Shown one piece after another: positions 33,061 through 40,534 of a stretch of 64,000 nt of DNA. Numbering within the stretch: the first letter of the stretch is position 1; each line of letters starts with the position of its first letter. This DNA comes from Actinoplanes sp. NBC_00393 (GTDB taxonomy: Bacteria > Actinomycetota > Actinomycetes > Mycobacteriales > Micromonosporaceae), in assembly GCF_036053395.1 (NCBI RefSeq), contig NZ_CP107942.1, positions 5,298,501-5,362,500 on the forward strand, in the 5' to 3' direction. The position numbers and the translations under genes are program-made. The notes under the pieces were generated by a model that did no database searches, was not told where the DNA came from, and saw only the letters and a list, made by a program, of their open reading frames with translations.

Positions 33061-33440
33061 GGCAGCGTCAGCACCGCCGAGGCCGGCGCGACCGCGATCC
33101 GGCCGTCGTCGACCACCTCGACGCGCAGGTCCAGCTCGACTTTCCCGGCGTCCCGGCCGCGCACCGAGCCGGCGCAGCGGATCGTCTCGCCGGCGAAGAC
33201 CAGGTTCTTGAACCGGAACGACAACTCGGTGACGACCGCGTCCGGCCCGAACCAGTCGCGCAGCGCGATCGCCAGGTACGCCCCGAACACCTGCCCGTCC
33301 ACGACCGGCCGGTCGAGTCCGCGTTCCCGCAGGTAGTCGGCGTCGTAGTGGAGCCGGTGCCAGTCCCAGGTGGCGCCCGCGTACGCGATCATGTCCGGCA
33401 GCTCGATCCTGCGCTCGAACGAGAGGTCACCGCTCGACAT
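33057..33440 (-). CDS. MaoC-like enoyl-CoA hydratase subunit
   Basis: The 127-residue single hotdog protein has the hydratase-2 motif region YAGATWDWHRLHYDADYLRE (Asp-His catalytic pair) and a PVVDGQVFGAYLA helix. The neighbouring gene encodes a second, FAS1-like hotdog domain with which it overlaps by 14 bp. The two probably form a heteromeric hydratase as in ChsH1/ChsH2-type enzymes, hydrating the product of the acyl-CoA dehydrogenase. Confidence 0.82.
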   Translation of the reverse strand: MSSGDLSFERRIELPDMIAYAGATWDWHRLHYDADYLRERGLDRPVVDGQVFGAYLAIALRDWFGPDAVVTELSFRFKNLVFAGETIRCAGSVRGRDAGKVELDLRVEVVDDGRIAVAPASAVLTLP

Positions 33441-33885
33441 AGATCAACGTCTCCTCGTTGACGGCGAGCACCCGGCCGGCCTGGTCGGTGTACGTGGCGA
33501 CCGACGTGACCACGAGCATCCGCTTGCTGCTGCCGGTGACCCGTTCGGTGATGCCGGCGAGCCTCCAGCGGGCAGTGATCACGTCGTCGGGGCCGACCGG
33601 CCGCTCGAACCGGTAGGCGTTCCCGCCCCGGACGAGCCGGGTCCCCGGCACGTCGAGGTGCCAGCCGTGCCCGGCGTAGCCGTCGGCGTCTCGTGGCAGT
33701 CCCGCGTACTGGTTGGTCTCGCAGATCAGCGTGGGCGGCGCGACGTCTCCGGCCAGGTGGGCCGGGTCGGTGTCGCCGGTGGCCAGCGCGAAGTAGCGGA
33801 TCGCCGCGCGGCCGAGCGGCTCCGGCGCGGTGTAGCTGACCTCCTCCCCGATCCGGGCGGCCAATGCCGGCGTCAGCAGTGTCAC
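33427..33885 (-). CDS. FAS1-like hotdog dehydratase subunit (MaoC N-terminal type)
   Basis: The 152-residue protein shows the FAS1_DH pattern: IGEEVSYTAPEPLGRAAIRYFALATGDTDP (split around residue 25), APPTLICETNQY, and LVRGGNAYRFERPVGPDDVITARW. These domains usually lack the full catalytic dyad and pair with a MaoC domain, here the downstream gene. It starts at GTG overlapping the RidA-like stop (GTGA). Confidence 0.8.
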   Translation of the reverse strand: MTLLTPALAARIGEEVSYTAPEPLGRAAIRYFALATGDTDPAHLAGDVAPPTLICETNQYAGLPRDADGYAGHGWHLDVPGTRLVRGGNAYRFERPVGPDDVITARWRLAGITERVTGSSKRMLVVTSVATYTDQAGRVLAVNEETLIYVER

Positions 33886-34865
33886 GACAGCACCGCCGTC
33901 GGCACGGCTTCGAGGAGGAATTCGGGCCGCAGCAGCGCCGAGCAGACCACCGAGGTGACCGCCGCGTTCGGGAAGTGTTTCTCCCGCAGGGCGCTGGTGC
34001 GCGGGTAGTCGGCGACCGCGGCCGGCGTCAGGTATTCCACGAGGTGGGTGACCTGCTCGCCGGTGGCGCCGGCCTCGGCCAGCACGGTCTCGATGCTGCG
34101 GTAGACGAAGTCGGCCTGGGCGAGCAGGTCCCCGTCGTGCAGCGCCGCCTGGGTGACCGGGTCGAGCGCGCCGAACCCGGCGAGGTAGACGGTGTCGCCG
34201 GCCCGCACGGCCGGCTTGTAGGTGAGGGTGTCGTAACGCGCCCACCCCGGGTTGAGCACGGTGAGCGGCCCGGCGGCGGCGATCGCGTCGAGCGACACCC
34301 GCGCTCCCGGCGTCACCGGCACGTCGACCAGGATGCCGGCCGCGCCCGGGTGCACCGGGCCGGGCAGCAGTTCGCGGCGGGGCCGGCCGCACCGCGGATA
34401 TTCGGCGCGGGTCGCGGTGGCCGTGTAGTCGACGGTGCGGACCAGGGCGCCGGTGTCCAGGCCGGCGGCGGCGAGCAGGGTGGCGATCCGTTGCAGGCAC
34501 CACCGGTACTGGTCGCGGAAGTCGCCGTCGGTGGTGTGCACGCTGGGCAGGTGGACCACCCCGCCGGCGACCCGCAGCACGTCGTCGCCGTCGGTGAGCA
34601 GGGCGCCGCCGCCGAAGTGCGCGGTCACCCCGACGGCGTAGGGCGCGTCGGTGTCGACGATCGCCTCGACCGGCACACGGGACACCGGCACCCGGTGATC
34701 GCCGAGCGCCGCGGCCCGCTCCTCGTCCAGGGTGGACGGCTCGGCGAGCGCGGCAGCCGTCACGTACTCGGTCACGTGGACGACATCCCGCACCCGCAGC
34801 CCGGCCTCGGCGAACACCGCGGGGAGCTGGTCGTAGCCGGGCACCGCCGGCAGATGAACGGTCAT
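33882..34865 (-). CDS. Double-domain RidA-family protein
   Basis: The 327-residue protein is two RidA/YjgF domains in tandem (about 1-165 and 180-327), each with a trimer-forming beta-alpha fold (second domain: PAVRAGDTVYLAGFGALDP, HDGDLLAQADFVYRSIETVLAEAG). RidA proteins hydrolyse reactive enamines/imines or related intermediates. Residues of the classic Arg site are not clearly kept in the first half. Its place between CoA-linked enzymes suggests a nitrogen-containing or enol intermediate. The ATG overlaps the MmgE/PrpD stop. Confidence 0.78.
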   Translation of the reverse strand: MTVHLPAVPGYDQLPAVFAEAGLRVRDVVHVTEYVTAAALAEPSTLDEERAAALGDHRVPVSRVPVEAIVDTDAPYAVGVTAHFGGGALLTDGDDVLRVAGGVVHLPSVHTTDGDFRDQYRWCLQRIATLLAAAGLDTGALVRTVDYTATATRAEYPRCGRPRRELLPGPVHPGAAGILVDVPVTPGARVSLDAIAAAGPLTVLNPGWARYDTLTYKPAVRAGDTVYLAGFGALDPVTQAALHDGDLLAQADFVYRSIETVLAEAGATGEQVTHLVEYLTPAAVADYPRTSALREKHFPNAAVTSVVCSALLRPEFLLEAVPTAVLS

Positions 34866-36130
34866 TTCAGGCACCCTTCGACAGCGTCCAGCAGAGCGGC
34901 GGGACCGTCGGCCGCGAAGACCGCGTCCGCTCCCGGCCCCAGGTTGGCGGCAGCCTTGGTCCGCACTCCCCCGCCGGTCGACCGCTCCACCCGCGAGGTG
35001 CGCCCGTCGCCCTCGACGATGCCGGGAGCGTCGGCCGCGACGGTCCCCGGATCGTGCGCCACGACGGTGATCCGGGCGGCGAGGTCGAGCACGTCGGGCC
35101 GGTCCAGGTCCTCGAACGAGTCCAAGTCCACCCAGCCGTCCACGACCATCGCCGCCACGCACCAGTAGACGCTGAACTTCGCCTCGTAGGCACTGCGCGG
35201 CCGCCGTTTCTCCGCCCCCGCGACGATCGGCACGGCGTCCGGGTGCAGCGTCACGGTGAGCGCGGACGGCTTGCTGCCGGTGAACTCGCCGGCGGCGTCG
35301 ATCGAGGCGTGGGTGAGCCGGCAGGCCGGATACGGCTTGATCCCGATCCGCGTGGTCTCCCAGCGCTCCCCGAGCGCGCCGAGCAGCACGTCACGATCGG
35401 GTTCGCGGGCGGCCAGGGCGCGGAACAGGCCGTACTCGCCGTCGAGGGCGCCGGGCGGTCCGGTGGCGCCGGCGGCGGCGAGCCGGGCGGCCAGGATGCC
35501 GTTCGCGGCGGCCGTGCCCGGGTGCAGCTGTTTCGTGCTCGCCGGGCTGTGCAGGAACTCCAGCAGCCCACTCGCGCCGCTGGCCGCGATGCCGATGGCG
35601 TGGGCGAGGGTCGGCGCGTCGAGACCGAGCAGTCTGCCGGCGGTCACGGCGGCGCCGACGACGCCGCACATCGAGGTGGCGTGCAGGCCGCGCGCATGAA
35701 AGCCGTGCGGCGCCGCGGCGCCGAGCCGGCACACCGTCTCCAACCCCGCGACCAGGGCGGTCACCATCTCGCTGCCGCCGGCCCCGGTCTGTTCGCCCAT
35801 TGAGAGAGCCACCGGTACGGTCACCGCGCTCGCGTGCACCAGCCCGCCGGCGTGGGTGTCGTCGAAGTCGAGCGCGTGCACCGCGACCGCGTTGCCGAAC
35901 GCCGCCGCGACCGCCCCGACCCGCTCCCCGGTGAACAACCGCGCCTCCGGTGGCCCGCCCAGCCCGCGCGCGACGGTCAGCGCGGGTGTCGCGGCACCCC
36001 GGCGGATCCCGGCGACCGCACAGCCGACCGCGTCGATCAGATGCTCCTGCGCCGCCGCGACGACCGCGTCCGGCAGGTCGGCGAAGCTCAGCCCGGCCGC
36101 CCACCTGGCGAGCACCACCGCGGCCGTCAT
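34862..36130 (-). CDS. MmgE/PrpD family protein
   Basis: The 422-residue protein is a member of the family of 2-methylcitrate dehydratase, cis-aconitate decarboxylase and iminodisuccinate epimerase. Signature segments include VDAVGCAVAGIRRG, ALDFDDTHAGGLVHASAVTVP, GLHATSMCGVVGAA, SPASTKQLHPG and IGIKPYPACRLTHASIDA. In Pseudomonas aeruginosa a paralogue (PA0881) sits in the itaconate operon. Here it neighbours the CoA-transferase gene with ATGA overlap. It may dehydrate, isomerise or decarboxylate a branched di- or tricarboxylate before CoA activation. Confidence 0.85.
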   Translation of the reverse strand: MTAAVVLARWAAGLSFADLPDAVVAAAQEHLIDAVGCAVAGIRRGAATPALTVARGLGGPPEARLFTGERVGAVAAAFGNAVAVHALDFDDTHAGGLVHASAVTVPVALSMGEQTGAGGSEMVTALVAGLETVCRLGAAAPHGFHARGLHATSMCGVVGAAVTAGRLLGLDAPTLAHAIGIAASGASGLLEFLHSPASTKQLHPGTAAANGILAARLAAAGATGPPGALDGEYGLFRALAAREPDRDVLLGALGERWETTRIGIKPYPACRLTHASIDAAGEFTGSKPSALTVTLHPDAVPIVAGAEKRRPRSAYEAKFSVYWCVAAMVVDGWVDLDSFEDLDRPDVLDLAARITVVAHDPGTVAADAPGIVEGDGRTSRVERSTGGGVRTKAAANLGPGADAVFAADGPAALLDAVEGCLK

Positions 36131-37326
36131 CCGGCGTCCTTGCCGAAGGCGCCCGCGGCACGCAGGTCGTCGAGGCGGTCCCCGGAATAACCGAGCAGCT
36201 CTGCGACGTACCCCAGATCTTCTCCTCGGCGCGGCGCCCGCCGGTAAGCCGGCGGCTGACCGCCGACCCGGACCGGGGAAGCGACCTGGCGGACCGTGCC
36301 GTAGTGCGGATGCTCGGTCTCCACCAGCAGACCGCGCGCGATCGTGTGCGGGTCGCGCAGCGCCGCTTCGACGTCGTTGACCGGACCACACGGGATGCCG
36401 GCCGGTTCCAGCACGGCCAGCCAGTCGGCGGTGGTCCGGCTCGCGAAGATCTCCTCGAGCATCGGCAGCAGCGAAGCCGCGTGCGTGCGGCGCTCGGCGA
36501 AGGTGGCGAAGCGGGCGTCGGCGAGCGCGGGAACGTTCAGGACCGCGACCAGGCGCTGCCAGAACTTCTCCTTGGCGCAACCGACCACGACCCAGCCGTC
36601 CGCGGTCGGGAAGAGCTGGAACGGCACCAGTGACGGGTGCGCCGAGTACCGCGTCCGGGACGGGGTGAAACCGGCGTTGAGGTGCCAGGCCGCCGGATAG
36701 GTCAGCATGCCGATCGCGGTGTCGAACAGGCTCAGGTCGCAGTCCATGCCGGCGCCGTCGCGGCGGGCCGCGTGCACGCCGGCCAGCAGGGCGATCGCGG
36801 CCACGAAGCCGCCCGAGTAGTCCACGATGGAGAGCCCGGACTTGGTGGGTGGGCCGCCCGGCTCGCCGGTGAGCTCCATCCAGCCGGCCAGGCCCTGCAG
36901 GATGTAGTCGTACCCGGGCTGCTTCGCGCGCGGCCCGGTCATCCCGAAGCCGGTCAGCGAGCAGCAGACGATCGCCGGGTTCAGGTGTTTCAGCTGGTCG
37001 TAGGTGATGCCGATCTTGGCGGGTACGTCGCCGCGCAGGTTCGACCAGACGGCGTCGGAGTTCGCCACCAGGTCCTCGAAGACCTGCCGGCCGGCCGGGC
37101 TGCCCAGGTCCAGCGAGAGCGAGCGTTTGCCGCGGTTGAACGTCTCGAAGAAGAGCGAGTCCTCGCCCTCCTGGTACGGCGGCACGTAGCGCCCCACGTC
37201 ACCACCGGTGCCCGGCTCCTCGATCTTGATGACGTCGGCGCCCAGGTCGGCCAGGTGCACCGAGCCGAACGGGCCGGCGCCGTACTGTTCGACCGCGACG
37301 ATCCGGATGTCCTCGAGAGGTCTCAC
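36127..37326 (-). CDS. Family III CoA-transferase (CaiB/BaiF)
   Basis: The 399-residue enzyme transfers CoA, probably from succinyl-CoA, to a carboxylic acid. The N-terminus IRIVAVEQYGAGPFGSVHLADLGADVIKIE, split at residue 20, RGKRSLSLDL and the catalytic Asp region GYDYILQGLAGWMELTG are typical. Family members include itaconate, mesaconate and formyl-CoA transferases. The GTG start overlaps the stop of the luciferase-like gene. In this operon it is the only CoA-activating enzyme, so it should act first on the acid being degraded. Confidence 0.87.
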   Translation of the reverse strand: MRPLEDIRIVAVEQYGAGPFGSVHLADLGADVIKIEEPGTGGDVGRYVPPYQEGEDSLFFETFNRGKRSLSLDLGSPAGRQVFEDLVANSDAVWSNLRGDVPAKIGITYDQLKHLNPAIVCCSLTGFGMTGPRAKQPGYDYILQGLAGWMELTGEPGGPPTKSGLSIVDYSGGFVAAIALLAGVHAARRDGAGMDCDLSLFDTAIGMLTYPAAWHLNAGFTPSRTRYSAHPSLVPFQLFPTADGWVVVGCAKEKFWQRLVAVLNVPALADARFATFAERRTHAASLLPMLEEIFASRTTADWLAVLEPAGIPCGPVNDVEAALRDPHTIARGLLVETEHPHYGTVRQVASPVRVGGQPPAYRRAPRRGEDLGYVAELLGYSGDRLDDLRAAGAFGKDAG

Positions 37327-38348
37327 CGCAGGCTCCCCACCAGTTCGAGCAGACGCTCCTGTGCTTCCCGGGTCTCTTCGGCGGGCAGGCCGTAGGACGG
37401 CGGGGACAGCTTGATCGCGTCGGCCAGCCCGTCGTAGGCGGCGATCCGGTCGGCGCACTGCCCCGGGGTGCCGGCGATCACGAAGGCGTCCACCATCGCG
37501 TCCGGGACCAGCCCGCCCAGTTCGTCGGCCGGCCGGCCGGCTTTGAGGGCGGCGGCGGCAGCCTCACAGACCTGCCCGAAACCGGCCGCCGCGAACGTCG
37601 GCGCATAGGACCGGACCGACGCGTAGAAGCCGACCACGTTCGCGGCCCGGCGGCGGGCCACGGCCGGGTCGGGATCGACCGAGCAGCACGCCGCGGCGAC
37701 CACGTCGAAGTCAGTTCTCCCGGCGCGGCGGACGTGGCCGGACCGCAGCGCGGGCCAGACCCGGTCCCGCAGTTCCGCGGGCGGGCACAGCTCGTGGGCG
37801 ATCCAGCCGTCCGCCACCTCGCCGGCGAGCGCGACCATCGCCGGCCCGACCCCGGCCAGGTAGACCGGAATGTGCTCGCGGACCCCCGGATAGGGCCGGC
37901 GCCAGCCGCGGACCCGGATCGACCGGACACCGCGGTGGTTGATCGGGTCACCGCCGGCCAGCACGGCCCGGACGATCGCCACGGTGTCGCGCAGCCGGGG
38001 AAGCGGGCGCTCGAACGGCACGCCGTGCCAGTCCTGGTTCAGCCGGGCCACGCCGGTGCCGAGCCCGAGCCGGAATCGGCCCCCGGACAGCTCGTCGAGA
38101 TCGGCGGCGGCCATGGCGGTGAGCATCGCGCTGCGGGCGAAGGCCAGGGCGATGCCGGTGCCGACCCCCACCCGCCCCTCGCCGCCGGATTCCTTCTGCG
38201 TGCCGGCGGCCATCGCGGTGGCCGTGGTGAAGGCGCTGCGGTGCAGCTCGGGGGCCCAGATCACTCCGGCGCCGGCGCTCTCCGCGGCCCGGGCCGCGGC
38301 GACCAGCTCGGCCATGGTCTCGCCCCAGGGCTGCAGGTCCAGCCTCAT
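37323..38348 (-). CDS. Luciferase-like (LLM class) flavin-dependent oxidoreductase
   Basis: The 341-residue TIM-barrel protein resembles F420-dependent LLM enzymes: IWAPELHRSAFTTATAMA, GTGIALAFARSAMLTAMAAADLDELSGGRFRLGLGTG (split at about 75-110), IPVYLAGVGPAMVALAGEVADGWI and IAGTPGQCADRI. F420 use is common in actinobacteria, but an FMN-type monooxygenase is not excluded. It could oxidise or reduce the compound before CoA activation. Genes on both sides overlap it by 4 bp. Confidence 0.82.
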   Translation of the reverse strand: MRLDLQPWGETMAELVAAARAAESAGAGVIWAPELHRSAFTTATAMAAGTQKESGGEGRVGVGTGIALAFARSAMLTAMAAADLDELSGGRFRLGLGTGVARLNQDWHGVPFERPLPRLRDTVAIVRAVLAGGDPINHRGVRSIRVRGWRRPYPGVREHIPVYLAGVGPAMVALAGEVADGWIAHELCPPAELRDRVWPALRSGHVRRAGRTDFDVVAAACCSVDPDPAVARRRAANVVGFYASVRSYAPTFAAAGFGQVCEAAAAALKAGRPADELGGLVPDAMVDAFVIAGTPGQCADRIAAYDGLADAIKLSPPSYGLPAEETREAQERLLELVGSLR

Positions 38349-38812
38349 CGGCCGGCGCCCGGACCGTGGCCGCGCTTGTAGACCAGCATCGTCCGGGTCC
38401 AGGTGATCACGTCGACGCCGTCCTGGTTGAAGCCGGTGGTGAAGACCTTGACGATCCCCGCGTACGGCCGGGACTTCGACTCGCGCAGCTCAAGGACGGT
38501 GGACTTCGCGTAGATGGTGTCGCCGACGAAGACCGGGTGGGGCATGTCGATGCGCTCCCAGCCCAGGTTGGCGAAGGCGTGCTGGCTGACGTCGGGAACC
38601 GACAGCCCGGTCACGATCGCCACCGTCAGGGTGGAGTTGACCAGCAGTCTCTGGTACGGCGTCCCGGCCGCGTAGTCGGCGTTGAAGTGGCTCTGGTTGG
38701 TGTTCATCGTCAGAAGCGTGAACCACGTGTTGTCCGCTTCGGAGATGGTGCGCCCGAGGGGGTGGCGGTACGTGTCGCCGACGGTGAAGTCTTCGTAATA
38801 GCGGCCGAGCAT
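38345..38812 (-). CDS. MaoC-family hydratase (itaconyl/mesaconyl-CoA hydratase-like)
   Basis: The 155-residue hotdog protein reads RYYEDFTVGDTYRHPLGRTI and then NQSHFNADYAAGTPYQRLLVN, with the hydratase Asp/His region, and DMPHPVFVGDTIYAKS. This long single-domain form is the one found beside CitE lyases and family III CoA-transferases, including itaconyl-CoA hydratase in Pseudomonas. It is the first gene of the 12-gene operon; its start faces a divergent membrane-protein gene over a 52-bp region with an IclR-like operator. Confidence 0.83.
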   Translation of the reverse strand: MLGRYYEDFTVGDTYRHPLGRTISEADNTWFTLLTMNTNQSHFNADYAAGTPYQRLLVNSTLTVAIVTGLSVPDVSQHAFANLGWERIDMPHPVFVGDTIYAKSTVLELRESKSRPYAGIVKVFTTGFNQDGVDVITWTRTMLVYKRGHGPGAGR

Positions 38813-38830
38813 GCGGCGAAGCTAGCACTT

Positions 38831-38857
38831 GTTTCGCACAGTGGAAAGGTGTTTCCA
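38831..38857. promoter_or_regulatory. IclR-type operator in the divergent promoter
   Basis: GTTTCGCACAGTGGAAA is an imperfect inverted repeat (TTTC..GAAA), followed directly by GGTGTTTCCATTC. The reverse complement of the site near 40.51 kb reads GTTTCGCGTATGGAAAC, nearly the same sequence with one base less spacing. GGAAA/TTTCC half-sites are typical for IclR-family proteins, and an IclR gene lies 0.7 kb away. It can control the 12-gene operon and the membrane-protein gene. Confidence 0.65.
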
Positions 38858-38864
38858 TTCAACG

Positions 38865-39560
38865 ATGCTCGAGGTGTTCCTCTATCTGCACATCGTCCTG
38901 ATGGTCTTCTGGCTCGGCGGCGACCTGGGCGTCTTCTACTCCAGCCGGTACGTCATCGACCCCACGCTGACCCCCGCCGCCAGGCTCACCGCGCTGAAGA
39001 TCATGTCCGGTCTGGACCTCGGGCCGAAGATCTGCCTGATCCTCTTCCTGCCCAGCGGCCTCACCCTGATCGCGCTCGACGCGCACGGCGGCTCGCTCTG
39101 GGGCATCGAACTGATCCCCTGGTGGCTGCTGGTGCCGGCCTGGCTCGGCGCGTTCGTCTGGCTCTGGCTGATGTGGACCGACCATCACGCGCCGGGAAAG
39201 CACCCGGTGGTCCGCCGGGTGGACTGGAGCATCCGGATCGCGGTGGTCGCCGGGATGACCGCGACCGGCGTCTACACCCTGGTCGCCACCGCGCCGTTCG
39301 GCGTCGACACGAACCCGAAGTGGCTGGGCGGGAAGGTGCTGCTCTACGCCCTGGCGATCGCCGCCGGGCTGGGCATCCGCCGCACGCTGCGCCCGTTCGG
39401 CCCCGCCTTCGGCGCGGTCATGGCCGGCACCGCCGGCGGCGAGACCGAGAGCGTCCTCAAGCGCAGCGTGAACGGGTGCCTCCCGTACGTCTGGGCGATC
39501 TGGGGATCGGTGCTGCTGGCCGGCCTGCTCGGCGTGGCCAAACCGCTGGCCGACCTGTAG
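38865..39560 (+). CDS. DUF2269-like integral membrane protein
   Basis: The 231-residue protein has about six membrane helices. The N-terminus LYLHIVLMVFWLGGDLGVFY has the His and Gly pattern of DUF2269/CopD-like proteins, and further His/Trp pairs (WLMWTDHHAPGK) face the loops. It starts at the ATG after a weak site and points towards the IclR gene, which it meets tail to tail with a 2-bp gap. It may be an exporter, sensor or haem protein linked to the pathway. Function is unknown. Confidence 0.7.
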   Translation: MLEVFLYLHIVLMVFWLGGDLGVFYSSRYVIDPTLTPAARLTALKIMSGLDLGPKICLILFLPSGLTLIALDAHGGSLWGIELIPWWLLVPAWLGAFVWLWLMWTDHHAPGKHPVVRRVDWSIRIAVVAGMTATGVYTLVATAPFGVDTNPKWLGGKVLLYALAIAAGLGIRRTLRPFGPAFGAVMAGTAGGETESVLKRSVNGCLPYVWAIWGSVLLAGLLGVAKPLADL

Positions 39561-39562
39561 CT

Positions 39563-40378
39563 CTAGTCGATCGGCTGGTACCCGAGCTGCGCGGAGATCC
39601 GGGCGGCGGCTTCGAGCAGGTCGGCCAGGCCCCGCTCGTCGGACTCCGGTTTGAACCGCAGCGCCGGCCCGGCCAGGCTGATCACGGCGACCACCCGGGC
39701 GTCGTGGTCGAAGATCGGCGCGGCGACCGACGCCGCCCCGGCCTGACGTTCGCCGAGCGAGGTCGCGTACCCCCGCTTGCGGATGGCCGCCAGATCCTTG
39801 CGCAGCTTGGCCGGGTCGGTGATGGTCTTGTCGGTCACCGACTCCAGCGGGTGCCTGCCGAGGTACGCCTCCACCTCGAAGTCCGGCAGGAAGGCCAGGA
39901 ACGCCTTCGACGAGGCGCCGGCGTTGAGCGGGAACGGGATGCCCAGGCTCACCTCCAGGCGCAGCTCCTGGTCGGGCACCACCTGGTCGACATAGAGCCG
40001 GGTGTCGCCCCGGCGCAGCGACAGGGTCGCCGTCTCGTGGGTGCGCTCGGAGAGGTGCTTGAGCTCGGGCGCGGCCATCGCGCGCACGTCGGTGCGAGCC
40101 AGGTACGCCCGGCCGAGCGCCACCGCGGCGTGCCCGAGCGCATAGCGGCGGGTGGCCGGGTCGACGGTGATCAGCTCCCGGCTGCGCAGCGCGGTCAGGA
40201 TGCGGTGCACGGCGGCCTTGGTGAGCCCGAGAGCGGTGGCGATCTCGGTGACCCCGAGATCAGGCTGATCAGTACGGCCGAAGTAGAGCAGAACATCCAT
40301 CGCGCGCTCGACGGCGGCGATGGACCGCGACTGGCTCTCGTCCTCGGCCGGTGCCGGCGGCACGGATCGGGTCGGCAC
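39563..40378 (-). CDS. IclR-family regulator of the catabolic island (proposed)
   Basis: The 271-residue protein has an N-terminal Ser/Pro/Glu tail (1-22), a winged helix (about 24-85, IAAVERAMDVLLYFG, GVTEIATALGLTKAAVHRILTAL) and an IclR effector domain (about 100-265, NAGASSKAFLAFLP, ISLAGPALRFKPESDERG). I chose GTG; a longer frame to 40621 would read through the operator region. It sits between two operons that carry matching operators, and its own leader contains GGTGTTTCC. It is the natural candidate regulator of the 29-48 kb genes. Confidence 0.87.
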   Translation of the reverse strand: MPTRSVPPAPAEDESQSRSIAAVERAMDVLLYFGRTDQPDLGVTEIATALGLTKAAVHRILTALRSRELITVDPATRRYALGHAAVALGRAYLARTDVRAMAAPELKHLSERTHETATLSLRRGDTRLYVDQVVPDQELRLEVSLGIPFPLNAGASSKAFLAFLPDFEVEAYLGRHPLESVTDKTITDPAKLRKDLAAIRKRGYATSLGERQAGAASVAAPIFDHDARVVAVISLAGPALRFKPESDERGLADLLEAAARISAQLGYQPID

Positions 40379-40380
40379 TA

Positions 40381-40389
40381 GGAAACACC
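40381..40389 (-). promoter_or_regulatory. IclR half-site before its own gene
   Basis: On the minus strand GGTGTTTCC lies directly upstream of the IclR GTG start. The same nine-base word occurs at 38849-38857 and 40508-40516 on the plus strand. This fits autoregulation. Confidence 0.5.
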
Positions 40390-40507
40390 CCCGGAACAGG
40401 AACGACAACTGATTCGGGCGAAGCCTAGCCTGCCATTCCGCCCTGGGAAACGCTGTACCGCTGCGCGGTTGACACGACCGGATGACCTCGTTACGTTCAG
40501 CGTAACG

Positions 40508-40526
40508 GTGTTTCCATACGCGAAAC
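40508..40526. promoter_or_regulatory. IclR-type operator before the oxidative operon
   Basis: GTTTCCATACGCGAAAC forms an inverted repeat (GTTTC-7-GAAAC), preceded by GGT. It lies 8 bp before the GTG start of the flavin-reductase fusion gene, with GAGG in between as ribosome site. It matches the 38.83 kb site in reverse orientation. Confidence 0.65.
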
Positions 40527-40534
40527 GAGGCTCG

